Assembly (NCBI RefSeq): GCF_002419965.1
Contig: NZ_DIHC01000013.1
Location: 1 to 5,737 of the forward strand
Reading direction: 5' to 3'
DNA: 5,737 nt
DNA from: Pseudomonas sp. UBA5706
Lineage (GTDB): Bacteria > Pseudomonadota > Gammaproteobacteria > Pseudomonadales > Pseudomonadaceae
A program made the position numbers and the translations under genes. Of the stretch, positions 1-5,128 are shown piece by piece (position 1 is the stretch's first letter; every line of letters starts with the position of its first letter). The notes beneath the pieces were generated by a model. It had not been told where the DNA came from. It worked only from the letters and a program-made list of their open reading frames with translations, and did no database searches.

Positions 1-12
1 CGGACACTAGTG

Positions 13-36
13 ACGCAGAGCGTGGGAACGATCACC
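13..36. repeat. Left flanking direct repeat of the array
   Basis: These 24 bp recur at 426-449 with a single mismatch (G at 18, A at 431). They end in GCGTGGGAACGATCACC. The two copies bracket the dbpA-tail array exactly, as expected if the unit is modular and expands or contracts by recombination between the palindromic blocks. Sequence 1-12 may be the end of a further copy cut off by the window edge. Confidence 0.7.
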
Positions 37-117
37 AGATCAAAGGGCAAGTAGTTGCGTGTGCGGATTCTCTACGAACCCCGCATAATCGACCCCGCGC
101 GCTACACCGGGACATGA
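36..117 (+). pseudogene. Degenerate duplicated 3' fragment of dbpA (frameshift and stop)
   Basis: This stretch is homologous to 235-316 but can no longer be read. One extra A in the run at 42-44 shifts the frame, and the Ser codon TCG of the other copy is TAG at 52-54. Beyond those changes the sequence still encodes the same RVRILYEPR-type tail to the TGA at 115-117 if read in the homologous frame. The fragment joins the preceding GGGAACGATCACC at 24-36 without any start signal. It is best seen as a decayed copy of the DbpA C-terminal tail. Identification rests on the sister copy. Confidence 0.5.
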
Positions 118-227
118 TCGTTCCCACGCTCCGCACCGAGACATGATCGTTCCCGCGCTCCGCGTGGGAATGCCGTGTTAGACGCTCCGCGTCCCGGGGA
201 CGCAAAGCGTCACGCAATCCGTTCCCA
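37..227. repeat. Tandem repeat copy 1 (dbpA-tail plus palindromic intergenic repeat)
   Basis: This is the first of two adjacent copies of a unit of about 190 bp. Aligned by eye with 227-426 it differs by about nine substitutions and one extra A near 42-44, so the copies are about 95% identical. The first ~80 bp are the coding-like part (see 36-117). The rest is a series of palindromic blocks: GATCGTTCCC at 117-126 and 146-155, TGGGAA at 165-170 facing TTCCCA at 222-227, and a stem at 181-211. Such GTTCCCACGC/GCGTGGGAAC blocks are, from memory, very common between genes in the P. syringae group. No transposase or other gene is visible inside it. Confidence 0.9.
181..211. repeat. Imperfect palindrome (hairpin) in repeat copy 1, repeated at 380-410
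   Basis: The 15-nt arms 181-195 and 197-211 pair at 13 of 15 positions: GACGCT with AGCGTC, a 2x2 mismatch, then GCGTCCC with GGGACGC. It sits inside a wider inverted repeat, TGGGAA (165-170) with TTCCCA (222-227), so a larger nested structure is possible. Copy 2 has the same hairpin at 380-410 with one further mismatch (GTGACGC). No T-run follows, so a classical Rho-independent terminator is not supported. Confidence 0.75.
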
Positions 228-316
228 ACAATGGCAAGATCAAGGGCAAGTCGTTGCGCGTACGGATTCTCTACGAACCCCGCATAATCGACCCCGCGCG
301 CTACACCGGGACATGA
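227..316 (+). pseudogene. Duplicated 3' fragment of dbpA (C-terminal tail), intact frame
   Basis: Read on the + strand from 227, 29 codons run to a TGA at 314-316. The peptide begins NNGKIKGKSLRVRIL and continues YEPRIIDPARYTGT. The first part closely resembles the C-terminus of the DEAD-box RNA helicase DbpA; E. coli DbpA ends, as I recall, GGKIKGKTCRVRLLK. In DbpA this is the last strand of the C-terminal domain that binds 23S rRNA hairpin 92. There is no start codon or ribosome binding site in frame, and palindromic repeat DNA lies directly upstream, so it is a gene fragment and not a gene. The YccS-type gene downstream fits, because dbpA sits near such a gene in P. aeruginosa (recalled, not checked). 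The resemblance is clear over about 14 residues only. Confidence 0.6.
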
Positions 317-426
317 TCGTTCCCGCGCTCCGCACCGAGACATGATCGTTCCCGCGCTCTGCGAGGGAAGGCCGTGTTGGACGCTCCGCGTCCCGGTGAC
401 GCAAAGCGTCACGCAATCCGTTCCCA
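227..426. repeat. Tandem repeat copy 2 (dbpA-tail plus palindromic intergenic repeat)
   Basis: This is the second copy of the unit, offset 199-200 bp from the first. It starts slightly earlier in the homologous sequence than copy 1, at AACAATGGCAAG (227-238), and ends at the same CGTTCCCA. Changes relative to copy 1 include TCG for TAG at 251-253, GCTCTGCGAGGG for GCTCCGCGTGGG near 356-366, and GGTGACG for GGGGACG near 395-401. The coding-like part is intact here, so copy 2 may be nearer to the source sequence. It abuts a perfect hairpin at 419-443 and ends about 58 bp before the flavoprotein start codon. Confidence 0.9.
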
Positions 427-443
427 CGCAAAGCGTGGGAACG
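419..443. repeat. Perfect 11-bp hairpin before the flavoprotein gene
   Basis: CGTTCCCACGC (419-429) and GCGTGGGAACG (433-443) are perfect reverse complements around an AAA loop. It lies 40 bp upstream of the TTG start at 484. No run of T follows on the + strand, and on the - strand the sequence continues into the repeat. It might slow RNA polymerase, stabilise the 3' end of an upstream transcript or affect the leader of the flavoprotein mRNA. The pairing is seen; the role is not. Confidence 0.8.
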
Positions 444-449
444 ATCACC
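426..449. repeat. Right flanking direct repeat of the array
   Basis: This matches 13-36 over 24 bp with one mismatch. It closes the array on its right side, and its GCGTGGGAACG also forms the right arm of the hairpin at 419-443. Non-repetitive sequence leading into the flavoprotein gene starts directly after it. Confidence 0.7.
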
Positions 450-471
450 TTCCAGTTTCCATAAGAACTCC

Positions 472-476
472 GAGGA
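472..476 (+). promoter_or_regulatory. Ribosome binding site deciding the TTG start
   Basis: GAGGA ends 7 nt before TTG at 484-486, which is good Shine-Dalgarno spacing. No ATG or GTG lies in frame between the repeat array and the FAD-binding motif, and the next in-frame ATG (codon 17) falls inside that motif. The site therefore fixes TTG as the start. Confidence 0.7.
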
Positions 477-483
477 CACCGCT

Positions 484-1662
484 TTGCCCGTTACTGACGT
501 TGTGATCATCGGCGCCGGCGCCGCAGGCTTGATGTGTGCATTCACCGCCGCCAACCGTGGACGCAAGGTGATGCTGATCGATCACGCGAACAAGCCGGGC
601 AAGAAAATCCTCATGTCGGGCGGCGGACGCTGCAACTTCACCAACCTGTATACCGAGCCCGCCAACTTCCTCTCGCAGAACCCGCACTTCTGCAAATCCG
701 CGCTGGCCCGCTACACCCAGTGGGATTTCATTGCACTGGTGAACAAACACGACGTGCCTTACCACGAGAAAAAACTCGGTCAGCTGTTCTGTGACAACAA
801 GGCCAGCGACATCCTCAGCCTGCTGCTCAGCGAATGCGAAGACGCCGGTGTGAGCCTGCACATGGACACCTCGGTAGAGACCATCGGCAAGACCGAAAGC
901 GGCTACTCGCTGCACACCTCGCTGGGCGGAATCACCTGCGAGTCTCTGGTAATCGCTACCGGCGGGCTGTCGATCCCCACCCTGGGCGCCACCGGATTCG
1001 GCTATCAGGTCGGCAAGCAGTTCGGCCATACCTTGCTGCCTACGCGCGCGGGTCTGGTGCCGTTTACCATCACCGACCAGCTCAAGGACCTGTGCACCGA
1101 GCTTTCCGGCACATCGGTGGATTGCCTGGTCAGCTGCAACGACACCAGCTTTCGCGAGAACATCCTGTTCACTCACCGAGGTTTAAGCGGCCCGGCGATT
1201 CTGCAGATTTCCTCGTTCTGGCAACCGGGCGATACGGTCGAAATCAACCTGCTGCCCGACCATGACGCGCACAGCTGGCTGACCGAGCAACAGGCCGAAC
1301 GTCCCAATAGCGAACTCAAAACCCTGCTGGGCGAAATTTTCACCAAAAAGATGGCCAATCTGATCGCCGAGCAGTGGTTTGTTTCCAAGCCCATGAAGCA
1401 ATACACCCACGCCGAACTGGCCGGCATCGCCGACAAACTGGTGAGCTGGCAGCTGGTTCCCGCCGGAACAGAAGGCTATCGCACGGCCGAAGTAACGCTG
1501 GGCGGCATTGATACCAAGGAAGTGTCGTCCAAGACGATGGAATCCCTGAAATCGCCCGGGCTGTATTTCGTTGGCGAGGTGCTGGACGTCAGCGGGCATC
1601 TGGGCGGGTTCAACTTCCAGTGGGCCTGGGCCTCGGCGTACGCGGCCGCGCAGTACGTGTGA
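484..1662 (+). CDS. NAD(P)/FAD-dependent oxidoreductase, HI0933/YhiN (BaiN-like) family
   Basis: This 392-residue cytoplasmic flavoprotein has the length expected for the family (about 390-410). An N-terminal Rossmann motif VVIIGAGAAGL (residues 6-16) binds the ADP part of FAD, with the acidic residue D33 ending the second strand. The family signature KILMSGGGRCNFTN (41-54) follows. Further hallmarks are VIATGG (156-161), the LFTHRGLSGPAIL block (228-240), AEVTLGGID (335-343) and the C-terminal FAD site GLYFVGEVLDVSGHLGGFNFQWAWASA (359-385). The family (YhiN in E. coli, HI0933 in Haemophilus) is widespread. Its substrate is mostly unknown; the Clostridium member BaiN is linked to bile-acid reduction, which should not be transferred here. 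TTG is the start, supported by GAGGA 7 nt upstream. No convincing promoter is visible between the repeat array and the start, so transcription may come from upstream, perhaps from dbpA. Family assignment is firm; substrate unknown. Confidence 0.93.
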   Translation: MPVTDVVIIGAGAAGLMCAFTAANRGRKVMLIDHANKPGKKILMSGGGRCNFTNLYTEPANFLSQNPHFCKSALARYTQWDFIALVNKHDVPYHEKKLGQLFCDNKASDILSLLLSECEDAGVSLHMDTSVETIGKTESGYSLHTSLGGITCESLVIATGGLSIPTLGATGFGYQVGKQFGHTLLPTRAGLVPFTITDQLKDLCTELSGTSVDCLVSCNDTSFRENILFTHRGLSGPAILQISSFWQPGDTVEINLLPDHDAHSWLTEQQAERPNSELKTLLGEIFTKKMANLIAEQWFVSKPMKQYTHAELAGIADKLVSWQLVPAGTEGYRTAEVTLGGIDTKEVSSKTMESLKSPGLYFVGEVLDVSGHLGGFNFQWAWASAYAAAQYV

Positions 1663-1691
1663 CGCTGGCAAGGTAGGCCCGGCGGTATTGA

Positions 1692-1759
1692 ATTCATTCG
1701 CGATACGTCGACATACGCAACAGATAGGCGTCGGATGTACCGGCCGTTCGCGAATGAAT
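1692..1759. repeat. Inverted pair of REP-like elements
   Basis: ATTCATTCGCGA (1692-1703) and TCGCGAATGAAT (1748-1759) are perfect 12-bp reverse complements separated by 44 nt. The right element continues as GCGAATGAATCGCTCCCAC (1750-1768), which matches a common Pseudomonas REP type and has its own small palindrome, GCGA-ATGAA-TCGC. The left element is the same core in the opposite orientation, giving the paired arrangement of a BIME or REPIN. It begins 29 bp after the flavoprotein stop and could end or protect that transcript. The REP assignment is from memory of the consensus. Confidence 0.7.
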
Positions 1760-1818
1760 CGCTCCCACAAAGATCAGAGCCGCCCGCCCGCCCCCCCGGA
1801 ATAAATTTTGCGAACCGG

Positions 1819-1847
1819 ATGTACAGCGCGCATCCGGCGCTGTACAT
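1819..1847. promoter_or_regulatory. Perfect 11-bp palindrome in the leader of the yccS-like gene
   Basis: ATGTACAGCGC (1819-1829) and GCGCTGTACAT (1837-1847) pair perfectly around a 7-nt loop, 42 bp before the ATG at 1890. A second hairpin, CCGGATG (1815-1821) with CATCCGG (1831-1837), shares bases with the first, so only one can form at a time. A weak promoter-like pair, TGTACA (1820-1825) and TACATA (1843-1848) with 17-bp spacing, falls on the two arms. The element could be an operator, an mRNA leader structure or another intergenic repeat. No T-run follows it. Confidence 0.5.
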
Positions 1848-1889
1848 ATCCTTCAGCAGAATCAATCGCGAACAAGGCCGTCAGCGTTC

Positions 1890-4097
1890 ATGGCATCGAA
1901 ATCGTTGCGCAATACCTTCCGCCGCCTGTGGGCGCTGGACAAGTTTTCCTACAGTGTGCGGGTATTCATCGCACTGACCGGCAGCATGGCGCTGTGCTGG
2001 TACCAAAACGAGATGTCTCAGCTGATCCCGCTGTTTCTGGGGATCATCGCCAGCGCCCTGTCCGAAACCGATGACAGCTGGCAAGGCAGACTCAACGCGC
2101 TGGCAGTGACGCTGGTGTGTTTCAGCATTGCCGCGCTGTCCGTCGAACTGCTATTCCCTTATCCGGTTCTGCTCATCAGCGCCTTCGCCCTGGCCGCGTT
2201 CTGCCTGACCATGCTCGGCGCCTTGGGTGAGCGCTATGGCGCGATTGCCTATGCGACGCTGATCCTTTCGGTCTACACCATGATCGGCGTGGATCAGCGC
2301 GGCGGCGAGGTGACCGATTTCTGGCACGAACCGATGCTGCTGGTGGCCGGCGCCGCGTGGTACGGCCTGCTCTCGGTGCTGTGGCAGATGCTGTTCTCCA
2401 ACCAGCCGGTGCAGCAGGCGTTGGCGCGGCTGTTTCGCGAACTGGGCCTGTACCTGAAAATCAAATCCGAACTGTTCGAGCCGATCCGCACATTGGATGT
2501 CGAAGCCAGGCGGCTGGACCTGGCGAAACAGAATGGCAAGGTGGTCGCCGCGCTCAACGTGACCAAGGAAATCATCCTCAACCGCGTCGGCAGCGGTCGG
2601 CCTGGTTCGAAGGTCAGTCGCTACCTCAAGCTGTACTTCCTGGCGCAGGACATTCACGAGCGCGCCAGTTCATCGCACTACCCCTACAACTCGCTGGCCG
2701 AAGCGTTTTTCCACAGCGACGTGCTGTTCCGCTGCCAGCGCCTGTTGCGTCAGCAGGGCAATGCCTGTCTGGCGCTTTCCGTGTCGATCCAGCTGCGTCA
2801 GCCGTTCATTTACGACGACAGCTTCGCCCATGCGCTGGACGATTTGCGCGCTTCGCTCGAACACCTGCGCATCCAGAGCAATCCCGCCTGGCGCGGCCTG
2901 TTGCGCTCCTTGCGCGCGCTGGCCAATAACCTGGCCACGCTCGACCGCCTGCTCAGCGATGCGAGTAATCCCGACGCCCTGGCAGACGCCTCCGACAGCA
3001 GCCTGCTGGATCGTTCGCCGCGTAATCTCAAGGACGTCTGGACTCGCCTGCGCCTGCAGCTGACGCCAACCTCCCTGCTGTTCCGCCATGCCTTGCGCCT
3101 GCCGCTGGCGCTGGTGATTGGCTGTCTGATGGTGCACCTGATCCACCCCTCACAAGGCTACTGGATCATCCTGACCACCGTGTTCGTCTGCCAGCCAAGC
3201 TACGGCGCGACGCGGCGCAAGCTGGGGCAGCGAATCATCGGCACCGCCATCGGCCTGACGGCGGGGTGGATTCTGTTCGACCTGATCACCACGCCAGTGC
3301 TGCAATCGATGTGCGCGGTGCTTGCCGGAGTGGTGTTCTTCGTCAACCGCACGACCCGCTACACGCTGTCCACGGCCGCGATCACGGTGATGATCCTGTT
3401 CTGCTTCAATCAGGTGGGCAACGGATACGGGTTATTCCTGCCGCGCTTGATGGACACCCTGCTCGGCAGCCTGATCGCCGGGCTTGCGGTATTCCTGTTC
3501 CTGCCGGATTGGCAAGGCCGTCGTCTGAACAAGGTGCTGGCCAATACCCTTACCTGCAACAGCATCTATCTGCGCCAAATCATGCAGCAGTACGCGCTGG
3601 GCAAAAGCGACGACCTTGCCTACCGGCTGGCTCGACGCAACGCGCATAACGCCGACGCCGCGCTGTCGACCACGCTGGCGAACATGCTGATGGAGCCTGG
3701 GCACTTTCGCAAAGAGGCGGATGTGGGCTTCCGCTTTCTGGTGCTGTCGCACACGTTGCTGAGTTACCTGTCGGGCCTGGGGGCGCACCGGGAAACACCG
3801 CTGCCGAGCGAGGTCCGCGAGCATCTGATCGAGGGGGCTGGCGCCAGCCTGTCGTCAAGCATCGAGGAGATTGCCCAGAGCCTGGCAACGCGTCAGCCAG
3901 TGGCAGTGCAAAGCGATGCCGAGGAAGCACTGGCGGCCGAACTTGAACAGATGCCCGAGGAAATCGATGAGGGTCAACGCCTGGTGCAGACGCAATTGGC
4001 ACTGATCTGCCGCCAGCTCGGACCGCTGCGCACCCTGGCCGCGCACCTGATCAAGGAGCCGCCAACGCAAGCGCAAGTCACCGACCGTGCAGCTTGA
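1890..4097 (+). CDS. yccS: YccS/YhfK (FUSC) family inner-membrane protein, putative efflux transporter
   Basis: This 735-residue protein has the two-half layout of the family. A first membrane block spans about residues 22-168, with hydrophobic stretches near 22-38, 43-57, 69-90, 91-113, 117-133 and 148-168. A long soluble region (about 170-395) is rich in Arg, Glu and Leu and predicted helical. A second membrane block (about 401-538) contains the conserved PSYGATRRKLGQRIIGTAIG segment (436-455). A soluble C-terminal region follows (about 540-735). FUSC proteins resemble the aromatic-acid exporter AaeB and fusaric-acid resistance proteins; the substrate of YccS members is not established. ATG at 1890 is the only good start, giving MASKSLRN, but the Shine-Dalgarno is weak: AAGG at 1874-1877 is 12 nt away. 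The leader holds REP elements and a palindrome, so it may have its own control. The last 20 bp overlap the convergent solute-binding protein gene. Gene symbol given by family. Confidence 0.92.
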   Translation: MASKSLRNTFRRLWALDKFSYSVRVFIALTGSMALCWYQNEMSQLIPLFLGIIASALSETDDSWQGRLNALAVTLVCFSIAALSVELLFPYPVLLISAFALAAFCLTMLGALGERYGAIAYATLILSVYTMIGVDQRGGEVTDFWHEPMLLVAGAAWYGLLSVLWQMLFSNQPVQQALARLFRELGLYLKIKSELFEPIRTLDVEARRLDLAKQNGKVVAALNVTKEIILNRVGSGRPGSKVSRYLKLYFLAQDIHERASSSHYPYNSLAEAFFHSDVLFRCQRLLRQQGNACLALSVSIQLRQPFIYDDSFAHALDDLRASLEHLRIQSNPAWRGLLRSLRALANNLATLDRLLSDASNPDALADASDSSLLDRSPRNLKDVWTRLRLQLTPTSLLFRHALRLPLALVIGCLMVHLIHPSQGYWIILTTVFVCQPSYGATRRKLGQRIIGTAIGLTAGWILFDLITTPVLQSMCAVLAGVVFFVNRTTRYTLSTAAITVMILFCFNQVGNGYGLFLPRLMDTLLGSLIAGLAVFLFLPDWQGRRLNKVLANTLTCNSIYLRQIMQQYALGKSDDLAYRLARRNAHNADAALSTTLANMLMEPGHFRKEADVGFRFLVLSHTLLSYLSGLGAHRETPLPSEVREHLIEGAGASLSSSIEEIAQSLATRQPVAVQSDAEEALAAELEQMPEEIDEGQRLVQTQLALICRQLGPLRTLAAHLIKEPPTQAQVTDRAA

Positions 4098-4815
4098 GTA
4101 TCTTGTCGTAAGTGCCATCGGCCTTCATGGCCGCGATGGCGTTATCAAAATCGGTGACGATTGTTTCGTGGTCGGGGTTCCTCAGGCTGACCAACATGTG
4201 CAGGCCATTTTCACTCAGTGAGTTGTGCACGAATTCGACGCTGTCGCGCACCTCGTCAGGCTCGCGAGTGAGGGCGAACCGCGCGGCATACTCGTCCTCG
4301 ACCGTCAGCTCCACTCTCCCTGCCGCCAGCATGCGCACGGCGGTGGAGAAGTTCACCACCGGGACTGTTTTCAGATCTGCATCCTTGTCGAAGGCTGACG
4401 AGTACGCATAACCGCGCACCACCGCAATCGAGTAGGGGTGCAACTGGTCAAGGCTCTGGTAATCGATATCGCTGGATTTACGCTTGAGAAAGCGCACGCG
4501 ATTGAGCAGATACTCTCCGGAAAACTGGCCGATGCGCGTGCGTTCCTCGCTGTACCAGGCGTTGATCAAAACGTCGTAACGCCCTTCGCTGACGCCATGG
4601 ATCGCACGCGCCCAGGGGACTTGCTCATATTCGGTGGTGTACCCGGCACGGCCCAAAGCGGTGCGGACCAGATCGGTGGAGAGCCCGCCATTGAGCAATG
4701 ACACGTCCGAATACGGTGCCCACGCATCACCAGCGATGCGCAGCTTTTGCGCTGACACGTCCTGCGCTACCAGCAGCATTCCCAGCAAGGCCATGGCTCG
4801 AAGCAAACGCGGCAT
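4078..4815 (-). CDS. Periplasmic solute-binding protein, family 3 (SBP_bac_3), orphan
   Basis: This 245-residue secreted protein has a clear signal peptide: basic MPRLLR, hydrophobic residues 7-17, and probable cleavage after VSA (residue 22) before QKLRIAGD. The mature part follows the family-3 pattern: a first strand LRIAGDAWAPYSD (25-37), GGLSTDLVRTALGRAGY (43-59), VPWARAIHGVSEGRYDVLINAWYSEERT (66-93), then FSGEYLLNRVRFLKRK (98-113), where typical members read FS-PY. After the hinge come IAVVRGYAYS (130-139), MLAAGRVELTVEDEYAA (162-178) and a final helix DNAIAAMKADGTYDKIL (224-240). Length is normal. Family members bind amino acids or related small molecules; the ligand cannot be told here. 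No permease or ATPase lies beside it. ATG at 4815 is chosen over a TTG two codons upstream because AAGGGA ends 8 nt before the ATG but only 2 nt before the TTG. It converges on, and overlaps, the yccS-like gene. Confidence 0.9.
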   Translation of the reverse strand: MPRLLRAMALLGMLLVAQDVSAQKLRIAGDAWAPYSDVSLLNGGLSTDLVRTALGRAGYTTEYEQVPWARAIHGVSEGRYDVLINAWYSEERTRIGQFSGEYLLNRVRFLKRKSSDIDYQSLDQLHPYSIAVVRGYAYSSAFDKDADLKTVPVVNFSTAVRMLAAGRVELTVEDEYAARFALTREPDEVRDSVEFVHNSLSENGLHMLVSLRNPDHETIVTDFDNAIAAMKADGTYDKILKLHGR

Positions 4816-4823
4816 GCTCAAGA

Positions 4824-4829
4824 TCCCTT
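4824..4829 (-). promoter_or_regulatory. Ribosome binding site of the solute-binding protein gene
   Basis: The - strand reads AAGGGA here, 8 nt before ATG at 4815. An in-frame TTG at 4821 would begin only 2 nt after this site, so the site selects the ATG and a protein of 245 residues. Confidence 0.65.
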
Positions 4830-4914
4830 AGCAGGTAGAAAGCGTGCAACTCTCAGCGCCGATCAAGTGACGCAATGGCATCCCGGCAAGCACGAAGGCG
4901 GCCTGGGCAGCCAG

Positions 4915-4943
4915 ATTTGAGGCAGTGTACGCGACAGTAGCAA
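4915..4943 (-). promoter_or_regulatory. Possible sigma-70 promoter of the solute-binding protein gene
   Basis: On the - strand TTGCTA (4943-4938) and TCAAAT (4920-4915) are separated by 17 bp. Each matches its consensus hexamer at four of six positions. Transcription would start near 4908 and leave a leader of about 90 nt. Matches of this quality occur by chance, so this is only a candidate. Confidence 0.25.
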
Positions 4944-4966
4944 GTGGCCTTCATTGAAGACCGCTT
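4942..4966. repeat. Short inverted repeat in the divergent region
   Basis: Arms 4942-4952 and 4956-4966 pair at ten of eleven positions, including one G-T pair in RNA terms, around an ATT loop. It touches the upstream side of the possible -35 box at 4938-4943, a position that would suit a regulator site. It has no T-run on either strand, so a terminator is unlikely. Confidence 0.4.
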
Positions 4967-5066
4967 ACTGACTTTCCACAACCGATAAACGGCCAATGTT
5001 TGTGCCGCAGTTCAAGAAATCGCGCAATATTCCGGCCGCCATCACACCTGCCATGACGTCACGACT

Positions 5067-5095
5067 TTGGGCTGGCGCCAATATGCGTTTAGTAT
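5067..5095 (+). promoter_or_regulatory. Possible sigma-70 promoter of the elaA gene
   Basis: TTGGGC (5067-5072) and TAGTAT (5090-5095) are 17 bp apart, matching consensus at three and four of six positions. Transcription would start near 5102, about 27 nt before the ATG. The palindrome TGGCGCCA lies in the spacer and TGACGTCA just upstream. It is a weak candidate supported mainly by position. Confidence 0.3.
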
Positions 5096-5128
5096 CCGGG
5101 ACTGACTACTTTCTCGTGAGCTGGCTTC

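Larger units (their letters stand above)
4816..5128. other. Divergent intergenic region between solute-binding protein and ElaA genes
   Basis: These 313 bp must hold the promoters of both flanking genes. I see a ribosome binding site for the leftward gene, one hairpin (4942-4966), one weak promoter candidate for each direction, and two 8-bp perfect palindromes, TGACGTCA (5054-5061) and TGGCGCCA (5073-5080). No convincing small gene, tRNA or REP element was found. A reading frame starting with ATG at 4996 runs on into the ElaA gene in another frame and is not considered real. Confidence 0.7.

Noticed and set aside
37..426. CRISPR array
   Set aside because: There are only two copies, each ~190 bp long and adjacent, with no short repeats separated by unique spacers.
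37..449. Insertion sequence or MITE with target duplication
   Set aside because: No transposase and no terminal inverted repeats bound the whole unit. The flanking 24-bp blocks are themselves part of the palindromic repeat family, so they are not good evidence for a target duplication.
32..566. Long open frames on the - strand across the repeat array
   Set aside because: They follow the repeat periodicity (the same peptide segments recur), have no ribosome binding site, and one runs into the flavoprotein gene. They are by-products of GC-rich repeats.
445..1176. A 243-codon open frame on the - strand opposite the flavoprotein gene
   Set aside because: The + strand protein has full family motifs throughout. 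The - strand frame is a high-GC shadow with a composition unlike a real protein.
1183..1770. A 195-codon open frame on the - strand opposite the end of the flavoprotein gene
   Set aside because: It lies mostly opposite the conserved C-terminal FAD site, shows no recognisable domain and crosses REP-like sequence.
1819..1847. LexA (SOS) box
   Set aside because: The arms read ACAG...CTGT in the wrong order; a LexA site needs CTG at the left and CAG at the right with a fixed spacing.
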